This document shows, piece by piece, positions 1 through 8,190 of a DNA stretch of 64,000 nt. Position 1 is the stretch's first letter. Each line of letters begins with the position of its first letter. Source of the stretch: UBA7328 sp002471345 (GTDB taxonomy: Bacteria; Bacteroidota; Bacteroidia; Chitinophagales; Saprospiraceae); the NCBI GenBank assembly GCA_964011275.1, contig CAXGOB010000003.1:47992-111991 (forward strand), read 5' to 3'. A program made the translations under genes and the position numbers. A model generated the notes under the pieces. That model made no database searches and was not told where the DNA came from. It was given only the letters and a program-made list of their open reading frames with translations.

Positions 1-1
1 A

Positions 2-829
2 GGTCAGTTGTATGGTAACCGGTGGAAAGGAAATAAAATGACGTGCACCAATCGTTTTAGGTTTTCCTATCCTGGATACAATGAAATTCTTACAGGGTAC
101 AGTGATCCAGAAATAGATAGCAACGAAAAGAAGTATAATCAAAATACAACCATCTTAGAATGGCTTCATAAAAAACCAGAATTTGCAGGAAGAGTTGCTG
201 CTTTTGCTTCATGGGATGTCTTTCCATATATCATCAATGATAAGCGTAGTGGCATTCCGGTTAATGCTGGATTTAGCAAAGCAAAGGACACATATCTCAC
301 ATTTACAGAACAACTACTAAATGACCTTCAAGATCAAATTCCTAGCCCTTGGTCTGCAGTAAGACTAGATGCTTTCACCCATAACTATATGATAGAATAT
401 ATGAAAAAGCATCACCCCAGAGTGATTTATATATCTTATGGTGAGACCGATGATTTTGCTCATGATGGTAGATATGATAACTATCTAAAATCAACACACC
501 AAACTGATCAATGGATAAAAGCATTATGGAAATTTATCGAAGCCGACCCATATTATGCGGGAAATACATCTTTAGTGATAACAACGGATCATGGAAGAGG
601 AACATCACCTATGACAGAGTGGAAAGGGCATGGAACCACAACACTTGGGTCAAATGAGATTTGGGCAGCAGCTTTAGGCCCGAATATTCCCGCTATTGGA
701 GAAGTTAATTCAGATGATCTTTTGTTTCAAAGCCAGATTGCTAAAACCATAGCCGCTATATTAGGATATGATTATAATGGAGGTAAATACGAGGCAGGGG
801 ATGTAATTTCTACAATGATAAACAAGTAG
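2..829 (+). CDS. Alkaline phosphatase superfamily protein, 5'-truncated by the window edge
   Basis: The frame is open from base 2, so the true start lies outside the window and at least 275 residues remain. The visible part looks like the C-terminal two thirds of a sulfatase/phosphodiesterase-type member of the alkaline phosphatase superfamily. It has an ETDDFAHDGRYDNY segment and a TTDHGRG segment, both typical of the Asp/His metal ligands, followed by GHGTTTLGSNEIW. The FSYPGYNE segment near the visible N-terminus resembles the region after the nucleophile in these enzymes. The nucleophile and any signal peptide are not in view. The substrate cannot be told. It ends 14 bases before the next gene and may be cotranscribed with it. 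Confidence 0.75.
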   Translation, partial: GQLYGNRWKGNKMTCTNRFRFSYPGYNEILTGYSDPEIDSNEKKYNQNTTILEWLHKKPEFAGRVAAFASWDVFPYIINDKRSGIPVNAGFSKAKDTYLTFTEQLLNDLQDQIPSPWSAVRLDAFTHNYMIEYMKKHHPRVIYISYGETDDFAHDGRYDNYLKSTHQTDQWIKALWKFIEADPYYAGNTSLVITTDHGRGTSPMTEWKGHGTTTLGSNEIWAAALGPNIPAIGEVNSDDLLFQSQIAKTIAAILGYDYNGGKYEAGDVISTMINK

Positions 830-843
830 ATAATTATAAAACA

Positions 844-1869
844 TTGAGAAAATTATCTATAGTCACAAAATTTAGTTTAGTCATAATTATAGCGGCTACG
901 CTATTGGCAATATTCTGTTATGTTCTTGTGTCCGATCAATCTCCTAGTGCAAATCTGCAGATTCCGGAGATAGCTCTTCTTAAACCTGGTACTAGCCAAA
1001 AAATTTATAAGGAAAAAATACTTGAGGATAAAAATGAAAGTTTAATCACACATATTATCAAGGGAAAAAGTGATCCATTCAAATATTATCCAATTGACAG
1101 TGTAAAAGTGGGCAGGAGCAATTCTATTCTCTATTATGGTCAGATTCAACGAAGAATAGAGAATAAAGATGAAAATACTGTAGTAAAAAGAAGTTTTTGG
1201 CTAGGGACTGATAAGTATGGACGCGATATGCTGAGCAGACTAATAGTCGGCTTGAGAGTTTCTTTATTTGTTGGACTATTTGCAGTAGTCCTTTCGGTTA
1301 TCATTGGGGCATTTTTTGGAATAGTATCAGGATACTTTGGTGGATGGACAGACAGAGTAGTTATGACGATTATTAATGTGAATTGGTCAATTCCTACCCT
1401 ATTATTAGCATTTGCCATTTTGTTGGTGATGGATAGAGGATTGATGGCTATATACTTGGCCATTGGATTAACATTGTGGGTAGATTTAGCTAGAATATTA
1501 AGAGGGCAAGTTATGGAGCTTCGCTCTAAAGAGTTTATTCTAGCAGCTCAGACAATGGGAATGTCTTCATGGCGTATCATGTGGAAACATATTTTGCCTA
1601 ATCTCTACGGGACTATTTTGGTAATTGCATCCATAAATTTTGCCACGGCCATTTTGGTAGAAGCAGGATTAAGCTATTTGGGGTTAGGAGTTCAACCTCC
1701 TGTACCATCATTAGGCAACATGTTAAAGGAAAATTATGGCTATGCTACAAGTGGTTATGTCGTTTTATCCATGGCACCTGCCTTGATAATTTCACTTTTG
1801 GTCTTATCTTTTAATCTTCTGGGTAATGGTTTAAGAGACTATTACGATATTAGAAGATCGGTAAAGTAA
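844..1869 (+). CDS. DppC/OppC-type ABC transporter permease
   Basis: This 341-residue inner-membrane permease belongs to the dipeptide/oligopeptide/nickel class. An N-terminal membrane segment is followed by a periplasmic loop, then the family signature GTDKYGRDMLSRL near residue 120, about five further membrane helices, and an EAA loop (EFILAAQTMGMSSWRIMWKHI) that contacts the ATPase. The C-terminal LGLGVQPPVPSLGNML block is also characteristic. The start is TTG, with no ATG nearby upstream. No partner permease, ATPase or binding protein is in view, which is odd because these genes normally come as a set. The next gene starts 2 bases after the stop. Confidence 0.85.
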   Translation: MRKLSIVTKFSLVIIIAATLLAIFCYVLVSDQSPSANLQIPEIALLKPGTSQKIYKEKILEDKNESLITHIIKGKSDPFKYYPIDSVKVGRSNSILYYGQIQRRIENKDENTVVKRSFWLGTDKYGRDMLSRLIVGLRVSLFVGLFAVVLSVIIGAFFGIVSGYFGGWTDRVVMTIINVNWSIPTLLLAFAILLVMDRGLMAIYLAIGLTLWVDLARILRGQVMELRSKEFILAAQTMGMSSWRIMWKHILPNLYGTILVIASINFATAILVEAGLSYLGLGVQPPVPSLGNMLKENYGYATSGYVVLSMAPALIISLLVLSFNLLGNGLRDYYDIRRSVK

Positions 1870-1871
1870 TC

Positions 1872-3107
1872 ATGAGTAGAGAAATTCTTCTATTAGAAAA
1901 GTTAGAAAAAGATTTAAGCCTTAAGGAGCTACAAATCAAAAGTCTGCTTACAATAACTCAAGCCATCAATGAAAATGTATCTGCTGATGGTTTATTCAAT
2001 ATGTATCGTTCATTTCTTTCATGGGAAATGGGCATCGATAAAATGGGACTTTTTATTCCCAATGGAAAAAATTGGATTTGTGCATCTCACATTAATTTGA
2101 GACCCAACCAAAAGTCAGATGAAATAATAGAAGAGCTTCTTAAATACAATCGCCTTCACACGATCAAGGGTGAAGACCCCAGCTTGCTTCAGATGTTCGA
2201 CATAATTATTCCGGTTTTTCACAAAGAAGCTCCTATTGCTTATGCCATTATTGGAGGTATAAAGGACAAGAATGACTTATATAATAAAATACAGTTTATA
2301 ACGACAATAACAAATATCATTGCTGTAGCTATTGAGAACAAAAGACTTTTTAAAGAACAAATAGAGCAAGAAAAATTTAAAAAAGAAATAGAGTTGGCTG
2401 GTGAGGTTCAAAAGATGCTCATTCCTAATACCTTACCCAAAACCGATTTTATTGATCTATCAATGATTTATAAACCGCACCTTAATATTGGTGGGGATTA
2501 TTTGGATGTTATAAGGTTTGATGAAGACAGATATGCTCTTTGTATTGCCGATATTTCTGGTAAAGGTGTGCCTGCAGCATTACTGATGGCTAATTTTCAG
2601 GCAATGATTCAATCGCTGATCTATCAATATAGAGACCTTGAGACTTTTGTCTTCGCTTTAAATCAGACTGTTTATAGAGTTACCCAAAGTGATAAGTTCA
2701 TTACTTTTTTTGTTTGTGAGGTTGATATTAAGGCCAAAAAACTTAAATATGTCAATGCAGGCCATTATCCTCCAGTTTTTTATACTGATGGAAAGATTCA
2801 GAGACTAGAAGAAGGGTGTACTGTAATTGGGGCCTTTGAAAAATTACCAGAAATAAAGGAGGCCACCATAGATCTTGGAAAAGAATCCCTCATCATGTGC
2901 TTTACCGATGGATTGGCTGATTTAAGAAATGATTTTGGTGATTATTACAATGATGAAAAGATAGAACGCTTTGTGAATACAAATGGAATAAAACCTGCTG
3001 AAGAATTCAATCAAATACTATTAAAAGAAATTGATAAATTTAAACAGGACCAACAGTATCCAGATGATATTGCCATATTGACTTGTAAAGTGTTTACTGA
3101 AAAATAG
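1872..3107 (+). CDS. GAF-like sensor with SpoIIE/RsbU-type PPM protein phosphatase domain
   Basis: This 411-residue soluble protein has a GAF-like N-terminal half (about residues 20-155), a short coiled linker (about 155-190) and a SpoIIE-type serine phosphatase domain (about 195-405). Metal-binding motifs are visible: GGDY with D209, ADISGKG with D227, and a late PDDIAIL. YVNAGHYPP is also typical of the family. Such phosphatases dephosphorylate an anti-sigma-antagonist protein and switch a partner-switching pathway. The matching kinase type is encoded at 34783-35181. No STAS antagonist is visible in the window. The gene starts with ATG, 2 bases after the permease stop. Confidence 0.9.
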   Translation: MSREILLLEKLEKDLSLKELQIKSLLTITQAINENVSADGLFNMYRSFLSWEMGIDKMGLFIPNGKNWICASHINLRPNQKSDEIIEELLKYNRLHTIKGEDPSLLQMFDIIIPVFHKEAPIAYAIIGGIKDKNDLYNKIQFITTITNIIAVAIENKRLFKEQIEQEKFKKEIELAGEVQKMLIPNTLPKTDFIDLSMIYKPHLNIGGDYLDVIRFDEDRYALCIADISGKGVPAALLMANFQAMIQSLIYQYRDLETFVFALNQTVYRVTQSDKFITFFVCEVDIKAKKLKYVNAGHYPPVFYTDGKIQRLEEGCTVIGAFEKLPEIKEATIDLGKESLIMCFTDGLADLRNDFGDYYNDEKIERFVNTNGIKPAEEFNQILLKEIDKFKQDQQYPDDIAILTCKVFTEK

Positions 3108-3114
3108 AAATGAA

Positions 3115-3912
3115 ATGAAAAATAAATATGTAGCTGCAGTGATGGCCTTTTTGTTGGGTTCTTTTGGTGTACACAAGTTTTACTTGAGAGAACCAGGTGC
3201 AGGCATATTTTATGTGATGTTGTTTATGATGACACAAGAGTTTTTTCCCATTTCTTCAATTTTGGGTATAATTGATGGGATGCGTTACTTAACAATGGGT
3301 CAGGCTGAATTTGATAGAAAGTTTAACGGTGGAAAAAAAGCTCAATTACCGCCTTCCCTTGGTAGAAGAAGGAAAAAGCGCACTGTAAATAGGGAGTACT
3401 ATGAATATCCCGAAAGAGGACAAAAGAGCCGAATCCCTAAAAGAAAACGAAGTGTACTTAGATCCAATCCATTTAAGAAAAGCGGTCTCAAAAAATATAA
3501 GGAGTTTGATATTGAAGAAGCAATCGTGGATTTTGAAAAGGGTCTCAAAATTCAACCTAATGATGAAAGCCTTCATTTCCATTTAGCATGTGCTTATTCA
3601 TTACTGGAAAATAAGGAAAAGGCTTTTGACCACGTTAGCAAAGCAGTACAGAGTGGATTTTCTGATTTTAAAAAGATTCAAAACCATGATGATTTAGCAT
3701 ATATGAGAATTCAACCAGAATTTGAAAAATTTAAAACAAATGGTTTTAAAGAAAAGGTAGAAAGATCCAATCCTTCTAAAAAGGAGAGCACCGAAGATGC
3801 AGATGAGTTCTTATTAGAAAAGTTGGGAAAATTAGTGGAGATGAGAAAGAGAGGAATAGTAACAGAAGCAGATTTTAGAATTGAGAGAGAAAAAATTCTG
3901 CGTAAAGCATAG
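3115..3912 (+). CDS. TM2 - TPR-like - SHOCT domain protein
   Basis: This 265-residue protein has three recognisable parts. Residues 1-65 are a TM2 domain: two membrane helices with a GSFGVHKFYL turn and a GIIDG motif. A basic linker (about 80-125) follows. Residues 125-200 are TPR-like helices (FDIEEAIVDFEKGLKIQPND and the next pair). The C-terminus (about 232-263) is a SHOCT-type module ending in EADFRIEREKILRKA. TM2 proteins are small membrane proteins of poorly known function, and SHOCT is a short oligomerisation module. The combination suggests a membrane-tethered scaffold. It lies 7 bases after the phosphatase gene and may act in the same pathway, but that is inference. Confidence 0.8.
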   Translation: MKNKYVAAVMAFLLGSFGVHKFYLREPGAGIFYVMLFMMTQEFFPISSILGIIDGMRYLTMGQAEFDRKFNGGKKAQLPPSLGRRRKKRTVNREYYEYPERGQKSRIPKRKRSVLRSNPFKKSGLKKYKEFDIEEAIVDFEKGLKIQPNDESLHFHLACAYSLLENKEKAFDHVSKAVQSGFSDFKKIQNHDDLAYMRIQPEFEKFKTNGFKEKVERSNPSKKESTEDADEFLLEKLGKLVEMRKRGIVTEADFRIEREKILRKA

Positions 3913-3924
3913 ATATATTTTGAG

Positions 3925-4581
3925 ATGATAGCAGAAATATTAATAGAAAAAATAGAAGGAGCCTCTTCAGAGGAGAAAGTAGAAAATGTGGCTAATATTC
4001 TCCAAAATGAGGATATAACCGAAATCGTAGTTTTAGAAAATGGTAGATATATCCATATGCTAAGAGAAATCGATATCATGAGCTCCTTAAAAAATAGAAT
4101 TTCTGAAATAACCACAGAACGAGAGGGGTATTTTGCATATGAAGAGGAACATTTTCTAAAATCTCTACATAAAATGCATGTCAATGACTTATCAATACTG
4201 CCAGTTGTGGATAAGAACATGACTTACCTAGGAGCTTTAAGAAAGGAGTCTGTTTTGGACTATTTATGTGAACAATACGCTGTATCTGAAAGTGATAGCA
4301 TTATAATAATAGAACAAGGAATTAGAGATTACTCATTGGCGACAATAAGCAGAATTGTAGAAGAGGAAGGGGGAAAGGTGTTGGGCGTATTTATTGGTAC
4401 AGCAAAAGGCTCGAAGGAAAAGATATGGGTGAGTTTGACAATTCAAACGACCTCTCTAAATAAGACTGTAGCCTCTTTGGAAAGACATGAATACCAGATT
4501 ATTGCTCATATGAGTGCAGAAGAAAACCAAACTATAATTAAGGAAAGATATGAGTCTCTTATGACATTTCTAAATGTGTGA
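3925..4581 (+). CDS. CBS-pair protein with C-terminal ACT-like region
   Basis: This 218-residue cytosolic protein has two CBS repeats in residues 1-125 (ITEIVVLENGRYIHMLREIDIM and LSILPVVDKNMTYLGALRKESVLDYL) and an ACT-like region around 130-200 (DSIIIIEQGIRDYSLATISRIVEEEGG). CBS pairs usually bind adenine nucleotides and act as regulatory modules; no effector domain is attached. The gene starts with ATG 12 bases after the previous stop. A decayed copy of its 3' half is found near 6015-6308, just upstream of comF, while a decayed comF copy follows this gene. The CBS gene was therefore once directly linked to comF. Confidence 0.85.
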   Translation: MIAEILIEKIEGASSEEKVENVANILQNEDITEIVVLENGRYIHMLREIDIMSSLKNRISEITTEREGYFAYEEEHFLKSLHKMHVNDLSILPVVDKNMTYLGALRKESVLDYLCEQYAVSESDSIIIIEQGIRDYSLATISRIVEEEGGKVLGVFIGTAKGSKEKIWVSLTIQTTSLNKTVASLERHEYQIIAHMSAEENQTIIKERYESLMTFLNV

Positions 4582-4596
4582 GACAACGCAATAAGT

Positions 4597-5036
4597 AAAA
4601 ATGCCTATCCACTTTAAACCTTTTTAGCTAGTCTCTTATATTTAGATCTGTAGATAGCGTACAAAATTCGTCAGCCTGTAATTGACAATCTACATTTGTT
4701 GGAAAGAAATACCAATGTTTTCTGAATTTGGAGAGCGTATAACCCATATAAAGCAGTCATATGTATTGATGATAGCTCATTTTATTGTCTGTATTTTTAT
4801 TCCAAAGGAGGGGGCATTTAAAAAATATTCAAAACTGAACTTGGCAGATCCTTAAAGCTAGGTTTCCAAACATCATGAATTATTATTAAGGAATACGTCC
4901 AGTTTCTGAGTACAGTTGACCTTTAGTAGGATAACATGCAAGAAATTAGAGTTGTTACTTATTCTCAAGGGCATAGAATCCCTTATTGATCAACATGACT
5001 ATAGAGCTCAGTTGTAGACCTTCAATACTATTAATG
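4597..5036 (+). pseudogene. Relic of a comF copy (5' two thirds)
   Basis: This stretch has no open gene but aligns along its length with the intact comF at 6327-7013. The clearest block is 4696-4715, a 20-base exact match to 6428-6447, flanked by more matches. Translated, the relic reads CWKEIPMFSEFGER against CWKEIPRFSDIGES. Earlier bases (4621-4640) match the codons for AGLLYP, and later bases (about 4920-5010) match the GYNQAEI...IPLIKDALE region, including an exact ATTGATCAA. Stops and small indels break the frame. The matches stop around the comF codon-160 region, where the oppositely oriented secreted-protein gene begins. Confidence 0.8.
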
Positions 5037-5039
5037 GAA

Positions 5040-5972
5040 CTAATTGTAATTATTGCTTAGTTCGTAATCAGCAGTTTGAATTGAGTAGTTCTGAGAAGAG
5101 ATTTTCTTAGTTTCCCATGTCGACACTTTTTTATCTTTTGTGCGCTTTGTTTTGGCACGCATTAACATTCCACTAGAAAACTCAGCAAAAAGCTCATTAT
5201 TCTCATAAAAGTTAGGAGACAACTGTTTCATCATTTTGCCATAAGATTCTCCCCAACTCACATTGGAATCCAAACAAATGTAGAAATCTGACTCTTCTTT
5301 ATCCGTCTTTATGTTATATCCTTTGGATTGACAATCCAAAATCTTTTTGCTTTTGATTTCACTAATTTTTGCGCCGTCCATTTGATTTTTGACTTCTTGT
5401 TCAAATTGTGGAGAAAATGATTTAGCGAGCTTCATAACATTGGGAACCGCCATAGCAGTTTTCTTAGATTCATTAAAGATTGTCACAATGTCCTTCTCAA
5501 AATCATATACTATTATTTGTGTTCCATTCTCCTCTTGTTCCATGCCAAATATTGGTTCTCCTTGATTTACCATCATTTTCATCTTGTTAGCTTTTTTAGA
5601 GCCATAATCGTACACTTCTACTTCTATTACTTTATTAAACTCATAAGATTCTGGCAGATCTACTGTACCGAACATTGAGCCCCACATATCAGTCATGGCA
5701 GAAGCTCTCTCTTCTTCATTTTTATAATCTTCATCATCCCATTCTTTACCATACTGCTCTTTATATTTTTGCCTAAACATCTCATCGTACATTTTATCTA
5801 GAGGCCGAACAGCTCTATTAGCCAGCTCTGTAGAGATACCCTCAACAATTTTGTCTTCTACTTGATTACCTATCTTATCTGCAGCTCGATCTAACACTTT
5901 TTTAAAGAACTGGGCATCTACTACAGATACTGTTCCAATAACAATCAAGAGGGTTGTGATTAACTTATTCAT
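5040..5972 (-). CDS. Secreted DUF4412-like protein
   Basis: This 310-residue protein has a signal peptide (MNKLITTLLIVIGTVSVVDA, cleavage before QFF), then an acidic, helix-prone segment (about 20-100) and a beta-rich second half. In the second half, YDFEKDIVTIFNESKKTAMAVPN and the CQSKGYNIKTDKEESDFYI region resemble the DUF4412 type of periplasmic or outer-membrane-associated proteins of Bacteroidota. No catalytic motif is visible and the function is unknown. It lies between a comF relic and a CBS relic, on the opposite strand to both, so it sits at the junction of an old duplication and may have arrived with it. Confidence 0.7.
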   Translation of the reverse strand: MNKLITTLLIVIGTVSVVDAQFFKKVLDRAADKIGNQVEDKIVEGISTELANRAVRPLDKMYDEMFRQKYKEQYGKEWDDEDYKNEEERASAMTDMWGSMFGTVDLPESYEFNKVIEVEVYDYGSKKANKMKMMVNQGEPIFGMEQEENGTQIIVYDFEKDIVTIFNESKKTAMAVPNVMKLAKSFSPQFEQEVKNQMDGAKISEIKSKKILDCQSKGYNIKTDKEESDFYICLDSNVSWGESYGKMMKQLSPNFYENNELFAEFSSGMLMRAKTKRTKDKKVSTWETKKISSQNYSIQTADYELSNNYN

Positions 5973-6014
5973 ATATTTAAGTCTTTATAATAGACAAATT
6001 TAAAAACATTAAAC

Positions 6015-6308
6015 CATATTTTGTGAAGGTTCCTTCCACTCGAATTAGTTTCACCCTCAACAATATTATCGTTAACATGAGTAGAATTGACGAAGAGGAG
6101 AAGTGTTAAGAGTAGTTATTGGCATAACAAAAGTTTTACAAGAAAAGGTATGGGTCAGCTAGAGAAATAAAGAACTTTTAAACATAAAACAGTTGATTTT
6201 CTGGGAACTTATTATTACTTGATTATAAGCTATACGAACAGAAAATAATATCAGTCAAGTATCGAATAACGAAATGAATTTGATCATGATTTATTAAACG
6301 TATATTAT
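6015..6308 (+). pseudogene. Relic of the 3' half of the CBS gene
   Basis: This part of the 354-base gap between 5973 and 6326 aligns with the 3' half of the intact CBS gene. The best block is 6116-6158 against 4391-4433, which I count as 32 of 43 identical without gaps. Its codons read VIGITKVLQEKVWVS against FIGTAKGSKEKIWVS, then hit a TAG. AGTAGAATTG at 6080 matches AGCAGAATTG at 4348. Further on, GAAATGAATTTGATCATGA near 6270 resembles the last codons of the intact gene. The edges are approximate. The spacing between matches (about 1,725 bases) is nearly that of the comF pair (1,732). Confidence 0.72.
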
Positions 6309-6326
6309 GATTTGAAGCCTCTAATA

Positions 6327-7013
6327 ATGCTCAAGCACCTTAAACTCATAGCTGGTCTCTTATATCCCAAACTGTGTATAGCATGCAGTAACCACGAGCC
6401 TGTGCACGACAACTTACTATGCCATTCTTGTTGGAAAGAAATACCAAGATTTTCTGATATAGGAGAAAGTCGGGCCTTATTAGAACATAGGTTTCCTTTG
6501 ATTTATGGAGAAAATATTTCCTTCTACGGTCTTTATTTGTATTCTAAAAAAGGCGGGGTTCAAAACATTCTACACCAGATCAAATACGGCGGAAAAAGTC
6601 ATATAGCCTTAGAATTGGGGCGGTATTTAGGTAAAAGAATACCTCTAGAAAAATACAATGCCCTTATACCAGTTCCCTTGCATTACAAAAAAATGAGAAG
6701 AAGGGGATACAATCAAGCGGAAATAATAGCCAAAGGAATAAGCGAGAGCACAGGTATACCATTGATCAAAGATGCTCTAGAAAAAAAGATGGATACAGAC
6801 TCTCAAACCAAAATGGACCGGTCTACTAGGCATGCCAATGTCATGAAGGCATTTATTAACAAGAAACCTCTACCCAAAAGTGTCAATAATGTAATTCTTA
6901 TAGACGATGTTGTGACAACAGGGGCCACACTTGACATTTGTTCTCACCTATTAAAAAAAGAGAGCGATATTAATGTAGACTTTGGGTTTATAGCTATGTC
7001 TATATCCAGCTAA
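6327..7013 (+). CDS. comF: ComF family phosphoribosyltransferase-like protein
   Basis: This 228-residue protein has an N-terminal zinc ribbon (C17xxC20 and C32xxC35) and a C-terminal type I phosphoribosyltransferase fold with the PRPP-loop motif LIDDVVTTGAT (191-201) and the family block RRRGYNQAE (about 124-132). ComF proteins are needed for DNA uptake during natural transformation in several bacteria, probably through handling of single-stranded DNA at the membrane. I chose ATG 6327 over an in-frame TTG at 6312 because the extra residues do not resemble the family and the duplicated relic also begins matching here. It is transcribed toward the convergent aminotransferase gene 15 bases away. 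Confidence 0.9.
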   Translation: MLKHLKLIAGLLYPKLCIACSNHEPVHDNLLCHSCWKEIPRFSDIGESRALLEHRFPLIYGENISFYGLYLYSKKGGVQNILHQIKYGGKSHIALELGRYLGKRIPLEKYNALIPVPLHYKKMRRRGYNQAEIIAKGISESTGIPLIKDALEKKMDTDSQTKMDRSTRHANVMKAFINKKPLPKSVNNVILIDDVVTTGATLDICSHLLKKESDINVDFGFIAMSISS

Positions 7014-7028
7014 AAAGAGTGGGTATAT

Positions 7029-8141
7029 TTATGCCATCACTTCTTTGAGAGCCATATTGAATTTTTTCACATCGTTCAAATGACCGGTACTTATTCGGCA
7101 CCAATCTAGCAAAGGAGGAAAAGGCCTTCCCACAGCAACTCCTTTCTTTCGCATATCGGTATTCAGCTGTTGAATTGGTCGACCTGTGTGAAAGAAGACA
7201 AAATTAGTATGAGACGGTATGTATTTTAGATTTAGATCATTGAGTGTTGCGTAGATTAGTTTTTTACCATCATCGTTGAGCTTTATACTATTATCATAAA
7301 ACTTTTGATCATCATAGCATGCCAATGCAGCAAACACAGCCAAAATATTAGTTCGTGCCATTACATTTGCTCTCATCCTTTCAGCTAAATCGGGACGAGC
7401 AATCAAGTACCCTATTCTCAAACCGGCTAATCCGTAGACTTTAGAAAATGTACGAGACACTACGACATTTTTGCCTTCTTTCACCATATTAACCATAGAA
7501 GGATAGTCTTCTTCTGTGATATAATCATAATAGGCTTCATCAGAAAATAGAATTGTCTTATTAGAAACTTGATCACAGAATTCTCTTAAATCATTCTTAG
7601 GTACCAAAGCACCAGAAGGATTATGAGGATTACATAGAAAGACCAACGAAGTCCGATTGGTTATTCTTTTTGACATCTCGCCGAGGTCTTGTTGCATGTT
7701 TTCGTCTAGTGGGACCATATTGATATATGCACCAACTTGTTCAGCATATGAATTCAAACTTCTATAAACAGGATCAGAGGTGATTATTTCACCACCATTA
7801 AGACCGAAAGTGAGGCCAGCTGCCTTTAATCCTTCAGTAGAACCCCCTGTTATAACAATATGGTCAGAAGTAACCCCTTCTTTCGCTGCTATTTTTTGAG
7901 CCAACGTTCTTATCTGTGCACTTGGATATCTACAACCATAATCAAAAGCATCAATAATGGCTTGTCTTACTTTGGGTGATGGACCTAATGGGTTTTCATT
8001 ACTATTTAGCTTGGCATAGTCATAAGTAGAAATCACTTCCTTAGAACCAAGCGACACATTTGGAAGGGATGGGTCTATAATCGAAGCAACACTTCCTGCA
8101 CCAACCAGGCCTAACCAATTTCTTCTATTTAGAGTAGACAT
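7029..8141 (-). CDS. HisC-like PLP aminotransferase with a Tat-type signal
   Basis: This 370-residue fold-type I aminotransferase is related to histidinol-phosphate aminotransferase. It shows the SNENPLGPSP N-terminal block, CNPHNPSG (170-177), DEAYYDY (D201 for the PLP nitrogen) and SRTFSKVYGLAGLRIGY with the PLP lysine at K234. Unlike cytosolic HisC it starts with MSTLNRRNWLGLVGAGSVAS, a twin-arginine-like signal (R6-R7) with a hydrophobic stretch. This suggests the folded, cofactor-loaded enzyme is exported. No his genes are near, so a role in histidine synthesis is unlikely. The substrate is unknown. The gene stands alone on the minus strand. Confidence 0.85.
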   Translation of the reverse strand: MSTLNRRNWLGLVGAGSVASIIDPSLPNVSLGSKEVISTYDYAKLNSNENPLGPSPKVRQAIIDAFDYGCRYPSAQIRTLAQKIAAKEGVTSDHIVITGGSTEGLKAAGLTFGLNGGEIITSDPVYRSLNSYAEQVGAYINMVPLDENMQQDLGEMSKRITNRTSLVFLCNPHNPSGALVPKNDLREFCDQVSNKTILFSDEAYYDYITEEDYPSMVNMVKEGKNVVVSRTFSKVYGLAGLRIGYLIARPDLAERMRANVMARTNILAVFAALACYDDQKFYDNSIKLNDDGKKLIYATLNDLNLKYIPSHTNFVFFHTGRPIQQLNTDMRKKGVAVGRPFPPLLDWCRISTGHLNDVKKFNMALKEVMA

Positions 8142-8190
8142 GAATATATGTTTTAGGTGTGTTAAGTTACAAAAAATGACGAATGCGCAA

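Noticed and set aside
3711..4220. 169-codon open frame on the minus strand over the TM2 and CBS genes
   Set aside because: It crosses two intact plus-strand genes and their junction; its composition mirrors the other strand.
4582..5039. A small RNA or regulatory region after the CBS gene
   Set aside because: The stretch aligns with comF codons and conserves amino-acid pattern, so a gene relic explains it better.
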